64,000 bases of DNA, taken from the NCBI RefSeq assembly GCF_005860805.1, contig NZ_VCEJ01000008.1:310001-374000 (forward strand), given 5' to 3'. Shown piece by piece: positions 44,688 through 53,361 of this stretch. This DNA comes from Dyadobacter luticola. GTDB lineage: Bacteria > Bacteroidota > Bacteroidia > Cytophagales > Spirosomataceae. The position numbers were made by a program, and so were the translations under genes. The notes beneath the pieces were generated by a model, which saw only the letters and a list, made by a program, of their open reading frames with translations, was not told where the DNA came from and ran no database searches. Positions within the stretch are counted from its first letter, which is position 1, and every line of letters starts with the position of its first letter.

Positions 44688-45875
44688 ATGGCAAAAGAGA
44701 CGTTTGACCGCTCGAAACCCCACGTAAATATTGGTACTATCGGGCACGTTGACCACGGTAAAACTACCCTTACAGCAGCAATCACAACTGTACTTGCTGA
44801 AAAAGGTTTCGCACAAAAACGCGATTTCTCATCTATCGATAATGCACCGGAAGAGAAAGAGCGTGGTATCACAATTAACACTTCTCACGTAGAATACCAG
44901 ACAGCCAACCGTCACTATGCGCACGTTGACTGCCCAGGTCACGCTGACTACGTTAAGAACATGGTAACTGGTGCTGCCCAGATGGATGGTGCTATCATCG
45001 TAGTTGCTGCTACTGATGGTCCGATGCCTCAAACTCGTGAGCACATCCTTCTTGCTCGTCAGGTAGGTGTTCCTCAGCTTGTTGTGTTCATGAACAAAGT
45101 GGATATGGTTGATGATCCAGAACTTCTTGAACTTGTTGAAATGGAAATTCGTGAGCTTTTGAGCTTCTACGAATACGATGGAGACAACATTCCAGTTATC
45201 CAGGGTTCTGCTTTGGGTGGTTTGAATGGCGACCCGAAATGGGTTAAAACAATCGAAGAATTGATGGATGCTGTTGACAGCTACATTCCAATTCCTCCAC
45301 GTATGACAGATCTTCCATTCTTGATGCCGGTTGAAGACGTATTCTCGATCACTGGTCGTGGTACTGTTGCAACTGGTCGTATCGAGCGTGGTGTGATCAA
45401 CTCTGGTGATCCTGTTGATATCCTGGGTATGGGTGCAGAAGGTCTTAAATCTACCGTAACTGGTGTTGAGATGTTCCGTAAAATCCTTGACCGTGGTGAA
45501 GCTGGTGACAACGTTGGTCTGCTTCTTCGTGGTATCAACAAAGAAGATATTCGTCGTGGAATGGTAATTTGCAAGCCAGGTTCAGTAAAACCTCACGCTA
45601 GCTTCAAAGGTGAAGTTTACGTTCTTTCGAAAGAAGAAGGTGGTCGCCACACACCATTCTTTAACAAATACCGCCCTCAGTTCTACTTCCGTACAACTGA
45701 CGTAACAGGAGAAATTTCTCTTCCTGCTGGTGTTGAGATGGTTATGCCAGGTGATAACATCACAATTGAAGTGAAGCTGATCAATAAGATCGCTATGGAA
45801 AAAGGTCTTCGTTTCGCGATTCGTGAAGGTGGACGTACCGTAGGTGCTGGTCAGGTAACTGAGATTCTTGACTAA
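44688..45875 (+). CDS. tuf: Elongation factor Tu
   Basis: EF-Tu brings aminoacyl-tRNA to the ribosome. The 395-residue protein carries G1 GHVDHGKTTL (about 18-27), the switch I RGITINTSHVEYQ, G3 DCPGHADYVKNM, and G4 NKVDMVD, followed by the beta-barrel domains ending in GGRTVGAGQVTEILD. It lies between tRNA-Thr and tRNA-Trp, upstream of secE-nusG, much as tufB in E. coli. Codon use is strongly biased to a few codons, as expected for a very highly expressed gene. Confidence 0.98.
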   Translation: MAKETFDRSKPHVNIGTIGHVDHGKTTLTAAITTVLAEKGFAQKRDFSSIDNAPEEKERGITINTSHVEYQTANRHYAHVDCPGHADYVKNMVTGAAQMDGAIIVVAATDGPMPQTREHILLARQVGVPQLVVFMNKVDMVDDPELLELVEMEIRELLSFYEYDGDNIPVIQGSALGGLNGDPKWVKTIEELMDAVDSYIPIPPRMTDLPFLMPVEDVFSITGRGTVATGRIERGVINSGDPVDILGMGAEGLKSTVTGVEMFRKILDRGEAGDNVGLLLRGINKEDIRRGMVICKPGSVKPHASFKGEVYVLSKEEGGRHTPFFNKYRPQFYFRTTDVTGEISLPAGVEMVMPGDNITIEVKLINKIAMEKGLRFAIREGGRTVGAGQVTEILD

Positions 45876-45892
45876 GTAGTCAAAAGATAATT

Positions 45893-45928
45893 ACAAGTGC
45901 ATTTCTTAACGGGGTGCACTTGTTTTTT
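45893..45928 (+). terminator. Terminator of tuf
   Basis: ACAAGTGCA at 45893-45901 pairs with TGCACTTGT at 45915-45923 (13-nt loop), followed by five more T. The 3' arm also holds the TTG of the tRNA-Trp promoter. Confidence 0.85.
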
Positions 45929-45948
45929 ATCATAAAGTTGTATCTTTG
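45920..45948 (+). promoter_or_regulatory. Promoter of tRNA-Trp and secE-nusG
   Basis: TTG at 45920-45922, 18-nt spacer, TATCTTTG at 45941-45948 followed by CAGC. It overlaps the tuf terminator. Confidence 0.65.
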
Positions 45949-45976
45949 CAGCCCGAAATAGGTGGTTGTGCGATAA

Positions 45977-46047
45977 ACGGGTGTAGTTCAAGGGTAGAAT
46001 AGCGGTCTCCAAAACCGTTGATGGGAGTTCGAATCTCTCCACCCGTG
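45977..46047 (+). tRNA. tRNA-Trp (anticodon CCA)
   Basis: A 71-nt cloverleaf. The acceptor ACGGGTG pairs with CACCCGT, the anticodon stem-loop GCGGTCTCCAAAACCGT carries CCA, the T arm is GGGAGTTCGAATCTCTC, and the discriminator is G73, the tRNA-Trp identity base. secE starts 17 nt downstream, so tRNA and mRNA are processed from one transcript. Confidence 0.96.
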
Positions 46048-46064
46048 CAAATAGAAAAGGGAAA

Positions 46065-46256
46065 ATGGAAAAATTTACGTCTTTTTTGAAAGCTTCCTGG
46101 GAGGAAATGACCCAGCATGTAACCTGGCCGCCATTCAACGAATTGCAGGCTAATACAACGTTGGTGCTTGTAGGGTCCCTCATTTTTGCCTTTGTAGTAG
46201 GTGTGATGGATTTCGTTTTTGAAAACGCACTGAAATTGTTTTATCAGTCTTTCTAA
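46065..46256 (+). CDS. secE: Preprotein translocase subunit SecE
   Basis: SecE is the clamp subunit of the SecYEG channel. The 63-residue protein has an amphipathic N-terminus (FLKASWEEMTQHVTWPPFNE) and a single membrane helix (about 31-50, TLVLVGSLIFAFVVGVMDFV). The (V/T)(T/S)WP motif before the helix is the family signature. The short one-helix form is the common bacterial type. It precedes nusG by 24 nt. Confidence 0.93.
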   Translation: MEKFTSFLKASWEEMTQHVTWPPFNELQANTTLVLVGSLIFAFVVGVMDFVFENALKLFYQSF

Positions 46257-46280
46257 GACTATTTTAACCCCAAAGAAGGT

Positions 46281-46835
46281 ATGAGTAGTCTAAATTGGTT
46301 TGTATTAAGAGCAGTGTCCGGACAAGAGAAAAAAATCAAGTCTTACATTGAAAATGAAATAACACGTCAGAAACTTAACGAATTCGTTCCTCAAATTTTA
46401 ATCCCTTCGGAGAAAATCTATGAGATGCGTAATGGCAAGAAGCGTGTTAGGGAGAAGAATTTTTTTCCAGGATATATAATCATTTCGGCTGACCTGTCAA
46501 AGGGTGAAGTCCTGCACATTATAACCAGCATTCCCGGTGTTATTGGATTTTTAGGGAATGCAGAAGGTAATTCAAAAGTCCCCGTTCCTCTACGCCAGTC
46601 GGAAATCAACCGTATCCTCGGAAAAGTTGATGAAGCTGAGCAGCACGAAGAAGCACCAAGCATGTCCTTTATCAAAGGAGAAACAGTGAAAGTGGTGGAT
46701 GGTCCGTTCAGCGGATTTATCGGTCTCGTGGAAGAGGTTTTTGATGAGAAGAAAAAACTCAATGTAGTTGTAAAAATATTCGGGCGTAATACACCCGTGG
46801 AACTCAGTTACGCACAAGTAGAAAAGGATAGTTGA
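46281..46835 (+). CDS. nusG: Transcription termination/antitermination factor NusG
   Basis: NusG binds the RNA polymerase clamp and couples it to rho or the ribosome. The 184-residue protein has the NGN domain (LNWFVLRAVSGQEKKIKSYI, FFPGYIIISADL, SIPGVIGFLGN) and a C-terminal KOW domain (GETVKVVDGPFSGFIGLVEE). The length matches the family. Confidence 0.96.
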   Translation: MSSLNWFVLRAVSGQEKKIKSYIENEITRQKLNEFVPQILIPSEKIYEMRNGKKRVREKNFFPGYIIISADLSKGEVLHIITSIPGVIGFLGNAEGNSKVPVPLRQSEINRILGKVDEAEQHEEAPSMSFIKGETVKVVDGPFSGFIGLVEEVFDEKKKLNVVVKIFGRNTPVELSYAQVEKDS

Positions 46836-46909
46836 TAGAAAACGGGCAAGGTAAGCTTCCACTTGCACTAGAACCGTGATCGATCAATGACCCAACAAAT
46901 TCCAAAACA

Positions 46910-47359
46910 ATGGCAAAAGAAATAGGTGGATACGTCAAACTACAGGTAAAAGGTGGCCAAGCCAACCCTTCACCTCCAATTGGTCCTGCTCTTGGATCAA
47001 AGGGTTTGAACATCATGGAGTTTTGCAAGCAATTCAATGGCCGTACCCAGGATAAAATGGGTGTGGTGTTGCCGGTAGTTATTACGTATTACAAGGATAA
47101 GTCTTTTGACTTTGTCATCAAGACTCCCCCGGCCGCGATTCTGCTTCTGGAAGCATCAAAAGTAAAGGTAGGTTCGGCTCAGCCAAACCGTTTAAAGGTA
47201 GGTTCAGTTTCATGGGATCAGGTTCGTACGATCGCTGAAACCAAAATGCCAGATCTTAACTGCTTTACAATTGATTCTGCTATGAAAATGATAGCGGGAA
47301 CGGCTCGTAGTATGGGTATTACCGTAGCTGGCAAAGCCCCGTGGGAAGAAAACAACTGA
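46910..47359 (+). CDS. rplK: Ribosomal protein L11
   Basis: L11 forms the GTPase-associated centre with 23S rRNA. The 149-residue protein has the N-terminal VKLQVKGGQANPSPPIGPAL and GLNIMEFCKQFN, and the C-terminal rRNA-binding part ending in IAGTARSMGITV. It begins 75 nt after nusG. The rplK-rplA-rplJ-rplL order is canonical. Confidence 0.97.
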   Translation: MAKEIGGYVKLQVKGGQANPSPPIGPALGSKGLNIMEFCKQFNGRTQDKMGVVLPVVITYYKDKSFDFVIKTPPAAILLLEASKVKVGSAQPNRLKVGSVSWDQVRTIAETKMPDLNCFTIDSAMKMIAGTARSMGITVAGKAPWEENN

Positions 47360-47394
47360 GCGTAAATTAACAATACGCCAAAGAAACAAAGAAC

Positions 47395-48093
47395 ATGGGA
47401 AAATTGACCAAAAAGCAAAAAGAAGCTCTTTTAAAATATGACGCAACCCAGGCTTATACCCTGGAACAGGCTGCGGATGTTCTAAAGACGATTTCCTATA
47501 CCAAATTTGATGCTTCCGTAGATATCGACGTTCGTTTGGGCGTAGATCCTCGTAAAGCTGACCAAATGGTGCGTGGCGTGGTAACATTGCCGCATGGAAC
47601 AGGAAAAGAAGTTCGCGTGCTTGTATTGTGTACGCCTGACAAAGAGGCCGAAGCGAAAGAAGCAGGAGCGGATTACGTTGGTCTTGACGAGTATATCCAA
47701 AAGATAGAACAAGGCTGGACTGATGTTGACGTGATTATCACGATGCCAAGTGTAATGGCCAAAGTGGGACGTTTGGGTAAAGTGCTGGGTCCTCGCGGGC
47801 TGATGCCAAACCCTAAGTCCGGAACAGTAACCCCTGAAGTTGGTAAAGCTGTGAAAGAAGTGAAAGCAGGTAAAATCGACTTTAAAGTTGACAAAACCGG
47901 TATCATTCACACAAGTGTAGGTAAAGTTTCTTTTGGAAACGATCAGCTTGCACAAAATGCTCAGGAAGTTATTAACACGCTGGTGCGCCTTAAACCGTCT
48001 TCGGCAAAAGGTACTTACGTAAAAAGCATTCACTTGTCAAGTACGATGAGCCCGGGTGTTATTATTGACAAAAGCACGATTCCAGGATTATAA
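47395..48093 (+). CDS. rplA: Ribosomal protein L1
   Basis: L1 forms the mobile stalk next to the E site and in many bacteria represses its own operon. The 232-residue protein contains DVRLGVDPRKADQMVRGVV, LPHGTGKEVRVLVL, MAKVGRLGKVLGPRGLMPNP (the signature) and a C-terminal IHLSSTMSPG segment. It lies 35 nt after rplK and 1 nt before rplJ. Confidence 0.97.
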   Translation: MGKLTKKQKEALLKYDATQAYTLEQAADVLKTISYTKFDASVDIDVRLGVDPRKADQMVRGVVTLPHGTGKEVRVLVLCTPDKEAEAKEAGADYVGLDEYIQKIEQGWTDVDVIITMPSVMAKVGRLGKVLGPRGLMPNPKSGTVTPEVGKAVKEVKAGKIDFKVDKTGIIHTSVGKVSFGNDQLAQNAQEVINTLVRLKPSSAKGTYVKSIHLSSTMSPGVIIDKSTIPGL

Positions 48094-48094
48094 T

Positions 48095-48625
48095 ATGACA
48101 CGGGAAGAGAAAGCAGTTATTATTGACGAATTAAGTCAAAAATTCTCTAGCACGCCTTACTTCTACATTACCAGTGCGAATGGCATGTCGGTAAAGGAAG
48201 TAAATGAACTGAGAAGGCAATGTTTTGAAAAAGGCATTGAATACCGTGTGGTAAAGAATACTTTGATTAAAAAAGCACTAGGAACATTAGATACGGATTA
48301 TACATCTTTCGGAGAAGTTTTGAAAGGTTTTTCCGGTGTTATGTTTCACCCGGAGTCAGGTAAAGTTCCTGCACAGCTGATTAAGGATTTCAAAAAGAAA
48401 GGTGGTAGTGACAAGCTTAAATTTAAAGGAGCTTCTGTTGATACCGCAGTTTTTGTAGGCGAAAGCCAGCTTGATGTCCTGATCTCTTTGAAATCAAAAC
48501 AAGAATTGATTGGAGAGGTAATCGGCTTGCTGCAATCACCTGCCAAAAATGTTATCGGCGCACTTTCAAGCGGCGGACACAAATTGGCTGGTATCCTCAA
48601 AACTTTATCTGAAAAAGAAGACTAG
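48095..48625 (+). CDS. rplJ: Ribosomal protein L10
   Basis: L10 anchors L7/L12 dimers on the ribosome stalk base. The 176-residue protein starts at ATG 48095, 1 nt after the rplA stop (MTREEKAVIIDELSQKF). It has RVVKNTLIKKAL, GFSGVMFHPESGKVPAQ and a C-terminal helix for L7/L12 binding. An upstream open extension belongs to the end of rplA in another frame. Confidence 0.95.
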   Translation: MTREEKAVIIDELSQKFSSTPYFYITSANGMSVKEVNELRRQCFEKGIEYRVVKNTLIKKALGTLDTDYTSFGEVLKGFSGVMFHPESGKVPAQLIKDFKKKGGSDKLKFKGASVDTAVFVGESQLDVLISLKSKQELIGEVIGLLQSPAKNVIGALSSGGHKLAGILKTLSEKED

Positions 48626-48711
48626 TAATAGCCGGGTGTGGCTCACCGGATTAATCACAAAAAGAGCTCTCAAAAATCATCTTATTGTATAATCAAAAAA
48701 TCTAAATAAAA

Positions 48712-49098
48712 ATGGCAGATTTGAAAGCTTTCGCAGAACAGCTTGTTAACCTGACGGTTAAAGAAGTGAACGAATTGGCTACAATTCTTAAAGACGAGTA
48801 CGGTATTGAGCCTGCAGCTGCTGGTGCAGTAATGGTAGCAGGTCCTGCTGCTGGCGGTGGTGCTGATGCTCCTGTTGTTGAAGAGAAAACATCTTTCGAT
48901 GTAATCTTGAAAGCGGCTGGTCCAAGCAAATTGGCAGTTGTGAAATTGGTTAAAGACCTTACTGGTCTTGGCCTGAAAGAAGCAAAAGAACTAGTTGACG
49001 GAGCTCCAAAACCTGTTAAAGAAGGAGTTGCGAAAGACGAAGCTGAAGCTTTGAAAAAACAACTTGAAGAAGCTGGTGCAGAAGTTGAAGTGAAGTAA
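48712..49098 (+). CDS. rplL: Ribosomal protein L7/L12
   Basis: L7/L12 is the multicopy stalk protein that recruits translation GTPases. The 128-residue protein has the N-terminal dimerisation helix (LVNLTVKEVNELATILKDEY), an Ala/Gly hinge (about 36-55) and the C-terminal domain with KTSFDVILKAAGPSKLAVVK and LGLKEAKELVDGAP. It lies 86 nt after rplJ and is followed by an attenuator-like hairpin. Confidence 0.97.
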   Translation: MADLKAFAEQLVNLTVKEVNELATILKDEYGIEPAAAGAVMVAGPAAGGGADAPVVEEKTSFDVILKAAGPSKLAVVKLVKDLTGLGLKEAKELVDGAPKPVKEGVAKDEAEALKKQLEEAGAEVEVK

Positions 49099-49136
49099 TT
49101 TGCTCAATAGCAACAATCTATAATTGTTTGGAAATA

Positions 49137-49160
49137 GGCCTGGCATTTGCCGGGTCTTTT
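49137..49160 (+). terminator. Attenuator-like terminator between rplL and rpoB
   Basis: An 8-bp stem with two G-U pairs (GGCCTGGC with GCCGGGTC, loop ATTT) is followed by TTTT. A similar rplL-rpoB attenuator in E. coli lowers RNA polymerase subunit synthesis relative to ribosomal proteins. Confidence 0.65.
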
Positions 49161-49234
49161 CCTGTTTTGCATAAAAACCAAACGAAAACGCAAGTTTTAA
49201 CGTTTAAATTAAGGCGCTGACAAACGTTAGTCAG

Positions 49235-49263
49235 TTTGCCCATCTTCTTCCCGGATAATTTTG
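49235..49263 (+). promoter_or_regulatory. Probable promoter of rpoBC
   Basis: TTTG at 49235-49238, 17-nt spacer (slightly short), TAATTTTG at 49256-49263. It lies in the 320-nt stretch between rplL and rpoB, downstream of the attenuator, and would give rpoBC its own transcript with a leader of about 150 nt. Confidence 0.5.
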
Positions 49264-49280
49264 CCCGAAACACTTCTTTA

Positions 49281-49325
49281 CTCGTAGAAAAGATAGAAAA
49301 GGGGCGATTATTCATTCTCTACGAG
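49281..49325 (+). other. Inverted repeat in the rpoB leader
   Basis: CTCGTAGA at 49281-49288 and TCTACGAG at 49318-49325 are perfect 8-nt inverted repeats with 29 nt between. In RNA they would close a large hairpin in the leader. The remaining leader up to 49418 shows nothing else I can name. Confidence 0.4.
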
Positions 49326-49418
49326 GCATTAGATTAGGTTTAAAATTAATTAATGCCATACGTTTCGTACCCATCACTGACGTACTGGTTTTTCTGCTAA
49401 CCCAAATCAAACATAGCC

Positions 49419-52400
49419 TTGGCTACAATTAAAGCAACACCTAGAAAAAATTTCTCAAGGATTAATCAGATTATCGATTATCCGGATCTGCTAGGAATCC
49501 AGGTACAATCGTTCCGGGATTTCTTCAGTTTGGATACGTCGGTCGAAGATCGTTCCGGAGAAGGATTGTACAAAGTTTTCGCCGAAAACTTTCCGATTGC
49601 CGACTCACGCGACAATTTCGTTTTGGAGTTCATTGATTATCTTCTTGAACCGCCAAAATATTCTGTTGATGAGTCTATTGACCGCGGATTAACTTACGCA
49701 GTTCCGCTGAAAGCCAAGTTACGGTTGATCTGTAACGACGCTGACCATGAAGAGTTTGAAACTATTGAGCAGGAGGTTTTCTTAGGAAACATTCCTTACA
49801 TGACCGAGAGAGGTTCATTTGTAATCAATGGTGCAGAGCGCGTAATTGTTTCTCAATTGCACCGCTCACCTGGTGTGTTCTTCTCAATGAGCAAGCACAC
49901 CAACGGGTCGAAATTGTATTCTGCACGTATCATTCCGTTCAAGGGTTCATGGATTGAATTCTCGACGGATGTGAATAACGTGATGTATGCTTACATCGAC
50001 CGGAAGAAAAAATTCCCTGTTACTACGCTTTTAAGGGCGATCGGTTTTGGATCTGATAAAGACATTCTTGATTTGTTCGGATTGTCGGAAGAGATCAGCG
50101 CAACGCCTGGAAACTTAAAAAAAGCAGTAGGTCGTCGTTTGGCTGCGAGGGTTCTTCGTACCTGGACGGAGGATTTTGTGGATGAGGATACTGGCGAGGT
50201 GGTTTCTATTCAACGCAACGAAGTGTTGTTGGAACGCGACTCTACAATTTCTGCCGACGATATTGATGTAATTACTGAATCTGGTCAGAAATCAGTAATT
50301 CTTCACAAAGAAGATATGAATGTTGCGGATTATAACATTATCTATAATACGCTTCAAAAAGATAGCTCAAATTCTGATAAAGAGGCAGTTGAGCAAATTT
50401 ATCGCCAACTTCGTAACGCAGAGGCTCCTGATGAGCAGACAGCCCGTGATGTAATCCAGAGCTTGTTCTTCAGTGACAAACGTTACGATCTGGGAGATGT
50501 TGGCCGTTACCGGATTAACAAAAAACTGGGATCTGATACCAGCCTTGATGTTCGCGTTTTGACTACCGGTGACATTGTTTCCATCGTGAAATATTTGATC
50601 GGTTTGATCAATGCGAAAGCGGTTGTCGATGATATCGATCACTTGTCAAACCGTCGTGTACGTACGGTTGGCGAGCAGCTTTATGCACAATTCGGCGTAG
50701 GTCTTGCACGTATGGCACGTACCATTAAGGAGCGTATGAATGTGCGTGATAACGAGGATTTCAAGCCTGTTGATCTGATCAACGCGCGTACATTGTCTTC
50801 TGTTATCAACTCATTTTTTGGTACAAACCAGTTGTCACAGTTCATGGATCAAACCAATCCATTGGCTGAGATTACGCACAAGCGTAGAATGTCTGCACTT
50901 GGGCCAGGCGGTCTTTCCCGTGAAAGAGCTGGTTTCGAGGTACGTGACGTTCACTACACGCACTACGGTCGTCTTTGTACCATTGAAACGCCGGAAGGTC
51001 CGAACATTGGTTTGATTTCGTCGCTTTGCGTTTTTGCAAAAGTGAATGGAATGGGTTTCATCGAAACTCCTTACCGCGTCATTGATAGCGCAGGTAAGCT
51101 GACAGATGAACTTATATATATGACTGCCGAGGAAGAAGATTCCAAATACATCGCACAGGCAAATGCTTCTGTTGATAAAGAAGGAAACTTTACGGTAGAG
51201 AAAATCAAGACGCGTTTCGAAGGTGACTTCCCGATGGTTGATCCGTCGCAGGCATCTTATATGGACGTGGCTGCCAACCAGATTGTATCGGTAGCGGCAT
51301 CATTGATTCCGTTCCTTGAACACGATGATGCAAACCGTGCCCTGATGGGATCTAACATGCAGCGTCAAGGTGTGCCTCTCTTGCGTCCACAAGCGCCAAT
51401 CGTAGGTACTGGTCTTGAAAAACGTGTTGCTATGGACTCACGTGCATTGGTAGTCGCCGAAGGTGATGGTGTGATTGAATTTGTTGATGCGAAGAAAATT
51501 GTTGTGAAATATGACAGAACAGATGAAGATCGTCTGGTTAGCTTTATTGACGACAGCGTTTCTTATGATCTTGTAAAATTCCGTCGGACTAACCAGGATA
51601 CTTGCCTTAATCTTCAACCAATGGTTTTGAAAGGCCAAAAAGTGAAGAAAGGCGAGGCACTTTGCCAGGGATATGGTACCGAGGGTGGTGAACTTGCACT
51701 TGGACGTAACCTGCTGGTTGCATTCATGCCTTGGCAGGGATACAACTTTGAGGATGCGATTGTAATTTCTGAGAAAGTAGTTCGTGACGATATTTTCACT
51801 TCGATCCATATTGAGGAATTTGAACTGGAAGTACGTGATACAAAACGCGGAGAAGAAGAGTTGACGGCTGAGATTCCAAACGTAAGTGAAGAAACAGTTA
51901 AAAACCTCGACGAAAACGGTATCGTACAAGTCGGTACCGAGGTGAAAGAAGGAGATATTTTGATTGGTAAAATCACTCCAAAAGGTGAATCTGATCCAAC
52001 TCCGGAAGAAAAACTGCTGCGTGCGATCTTCGGTGATAAAGCAGGTGATGTGAAGGATGCTTCGAAAAAAGCGCCGCCATCGATGAAAGGTGTTGTTATT
52101 GACACAAAACTTTTCTCCCGCCCAACCAAAGAAGAGCGTGCAAAACACAAAGACGAACTTCGTCTGTTGATGAAAAAATACAGCCGGGACCTGACTGCAT
52201 TGCGCGGCCGGATCATTGACAAGCTGGTTCAATTGACCGACGGAAAAACCACGCAGGGTGTTAAGCACAAATTCGGTGATGAGCTGATCAGCAAAGGAAT
52301 GAAGTTCAATGTGAGAAATATCTCGGAGAACTTGTTCCCAGCTAACAACCCGTATCGTGACGAAAGCCAATATGCTGTTCCCGAAGAGGTTAACTTGATC

Positions 52401-53282
52401 GGTGACGTTCTGACGGATTCCTGGACTGAGGATGCTGAGACAAACCGTCAGGTATCATTGGTTTTGAAAAACTACCTGAATGCACGTAGCGAAATCATGG
52501 GACGTTTCAAACGCGATCGTTTTGCGCTTGAAGTTGGTGATGAGCTTCCTGCGGGTATCGTGAAACTGGCGAAAGTATATATCGCTAAGAAACGCAAGCT
52601 GAAAGTAGGTGATAAAATGGCGGGTCGCCACGGTAACAAAGGGGTTGTTGCCCGTATTGTACGTGATGAAGATATGCCATTCCTGGAAGACGGAACACCA
52701 GTTGATATCGTGCTGAACCCACTTGGGGTACCTTCACGTATGAACATTGGTCAGATCTACGAAACCATTCTGGCATGGGCTGGTCTGAAATTGGGCCGCC
52801 GGTATGCGACGCCAATTTTTGACGGTGCAACAGAAGCGGAAGTAGCAGCTGAGTTGAAAGAAGCTGGTTTACCGGCTTGGGGACGTACTTATCTGTACAA
52901 TGGTTTGAGCGGAGAGCAATTTGACCAGCCGGTAACTGTTGGTTTGATGTACATGATGAAGCTAGGTCACTTGGTAGATGATAAGATGCACGCCCGTTCG
53001 ATCGGACCGTACTCGCTTATCACGCAGCAACCTTTGGGGGGTAAAGCACAATTCGGAGGTCAGCGTTTTGGAGAAATGGAAGTGTGGGCGCTGGAAGCAT
53101 TCGGTGCATCGCACATTCTGCAAGAAATCCTGACGGTGAAATCTGATGACGTGGTAGGCCGTGCCAAAGCATACGAAGCGATCGTGAAAGGTGAAAACCT
53201 GCCGAAACCAAATATTCCGGAGTCCTTCAACGTACTTGTTCACGAGCTTCGTGGATTGGCTTTGGAGATTACGCTGGACTAA
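49419..53282 (+). CDS. rpoB: RNA polymerase subunit beta
   Basis: 1287 residues, the normal size in this phylum. The family blocks are in order: FSRINQIIDYPDLLGIQVQS, FVINGAERVIVSQLHRSPGV, the rifampicin region FFGTNQLSQFMDQTNPLAEI then THKRRMSALGPGGLSRERAG, GRNLLVAFMPWQGYNFEDA, KMAGRHGNKGVVA, and the C-terminal GGQRFGEMEVWALEAFGA. The start is TTG 49419 (reads as MATIKATPRKNF); no ATG or GTG fits better, since similarity begins immediately. A rare start codon and a structured leader suggest translational control. Confidence 0.97.
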   Translation: MATIKATPRKNFSRINQIIDYPDLLGIQVQSFRDFFSLDTSVEDRSGEGLYKVFAENFPIADSRDNFVLEFIDYLLEPPKYSVDESIDRGLTYAVPLKAKLRLICNDADHEEFETIEQEVFLGNIPYMTERGSFVINGAERVIVSQLHRSPGVFFSMSKHTNGSKLYSARIIPFKGSWIEFSTDVNNVMYAYIDRKKKFPVTTLLRAIGFGSDKDILDLFGLSEEISATPGNLKKAVGRRLAARVLRTWTEDFVDEDTGEVVSIQRNEVLLERDSTISADDIDVITESGQKSVILHKEDMNVADYNIIYNTLQKDSSNSDKEAVEQIYRQLRNAEAPDEQTARDVIQSLFFSDKRYDLGDVGRYRINKKLGSDTSLDVRVLTTGDIVSIVKYLIGLINAKAVVDDIDHLSNRRVRTVGEQLYAQFGVGLARMARTIKERMNVRDNEDFKPVDLINARTLSSVINSFFGTNQLSQFMDQTNPLAEITHKRRMSALGPGGLSRERAGFEVRDVHYTHYGRLCTIETPEGPNIGLISSLCVFAKVNGMGFIETPYRVIDSAGKLTDELIYMTAEEEDSKYIAQANASVDKEGNFTVEKIKTRFEGDFPMVDPSQASYMDVAANQIVSVAASLIPFLEHDDANRALMGSNMQRQGVPLLRPQAPIVGTGLEKRVAMDSRALVVAEGDGVIEFVDAKKIVVKYDRTDEDRLVSFIDDSVSYDLVKFRRTNQDTCLNLQPMVLKGQKVKKGEALCQGYGTEGGELALGRNLLVAFMPWQGYNFEDAIVISEKVVRDDIFTSIHIEEFELEVRDTKRGEEELTAEIPNVSEETVKNLDENGIVQVGTEVKEGDILIGKITPKGESDPTPEEKLLRAIFGDKAGDVKDASKKAPPSMKGVVIDTKLFSRPTKEERAKHKDELRLLMKKYSRDLTALRGRIIDKLVQLTDGKTTQGVKHKFGDELISKGMKFNVRNISENLFPANNPYRDESQYAVPEEVNLIGDVLTDSWTEDAETNRQVSLVLKNYLNARSEIMGRFKRDRFALEVGDELPAGIVKLAKVYIAKKRKLKVGDKMAGRHGNKGVVARIVRDEDMPFLEDGTPVDIVLNPLGVPSRMNIGQIYETILAWAGLKLGRRYATPIFDGATEAEVAAELKEAGLPAWGRTYLYNGLSGEQFDQPVTVGLMYMMKLGHLVDDKMHARSIGPYSLITQQPLGGKAQFGGQRFGEMEVWALEAFGASHILQEILTVKSDDVVGRAKAYEAIVKGENLPKPNIPESFNVLVHELRGLALEITLD

Positions 53283-53294
53283 TTTATAGTCGTT

Positions 53295-53312
53295 GGCGCG
53301 CGAAAGCGCGCC
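53295..53312 (+). other. GNRA-tetraloop hairpin between rpoB and rpoC
   Basis: A perfect 7-bp all-GC stem (GGCGCGC with GCGCGCC) is closed by GAAA, 13 nt after the rpoB stop. No T run follows, so it is not a usual terminator. It may stabilise or mark cleavage of the rpoBC mRNA. Confidence 0.7.
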
Positions 53313-53361
53313 ATCAGAAAATCAATCGAATTTCGACTTTTAGACAAACGACTTTTTAATT

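Noticed and set aside
51438..52370. A 310-codon open frame on the - strand inside rpoB
   Set aside because: It is antisense to highly conserved rpoB sequence, has a Phe/Cys/His-rich nonsense composition and no recognisable domain. It is a shadow of codon bias.
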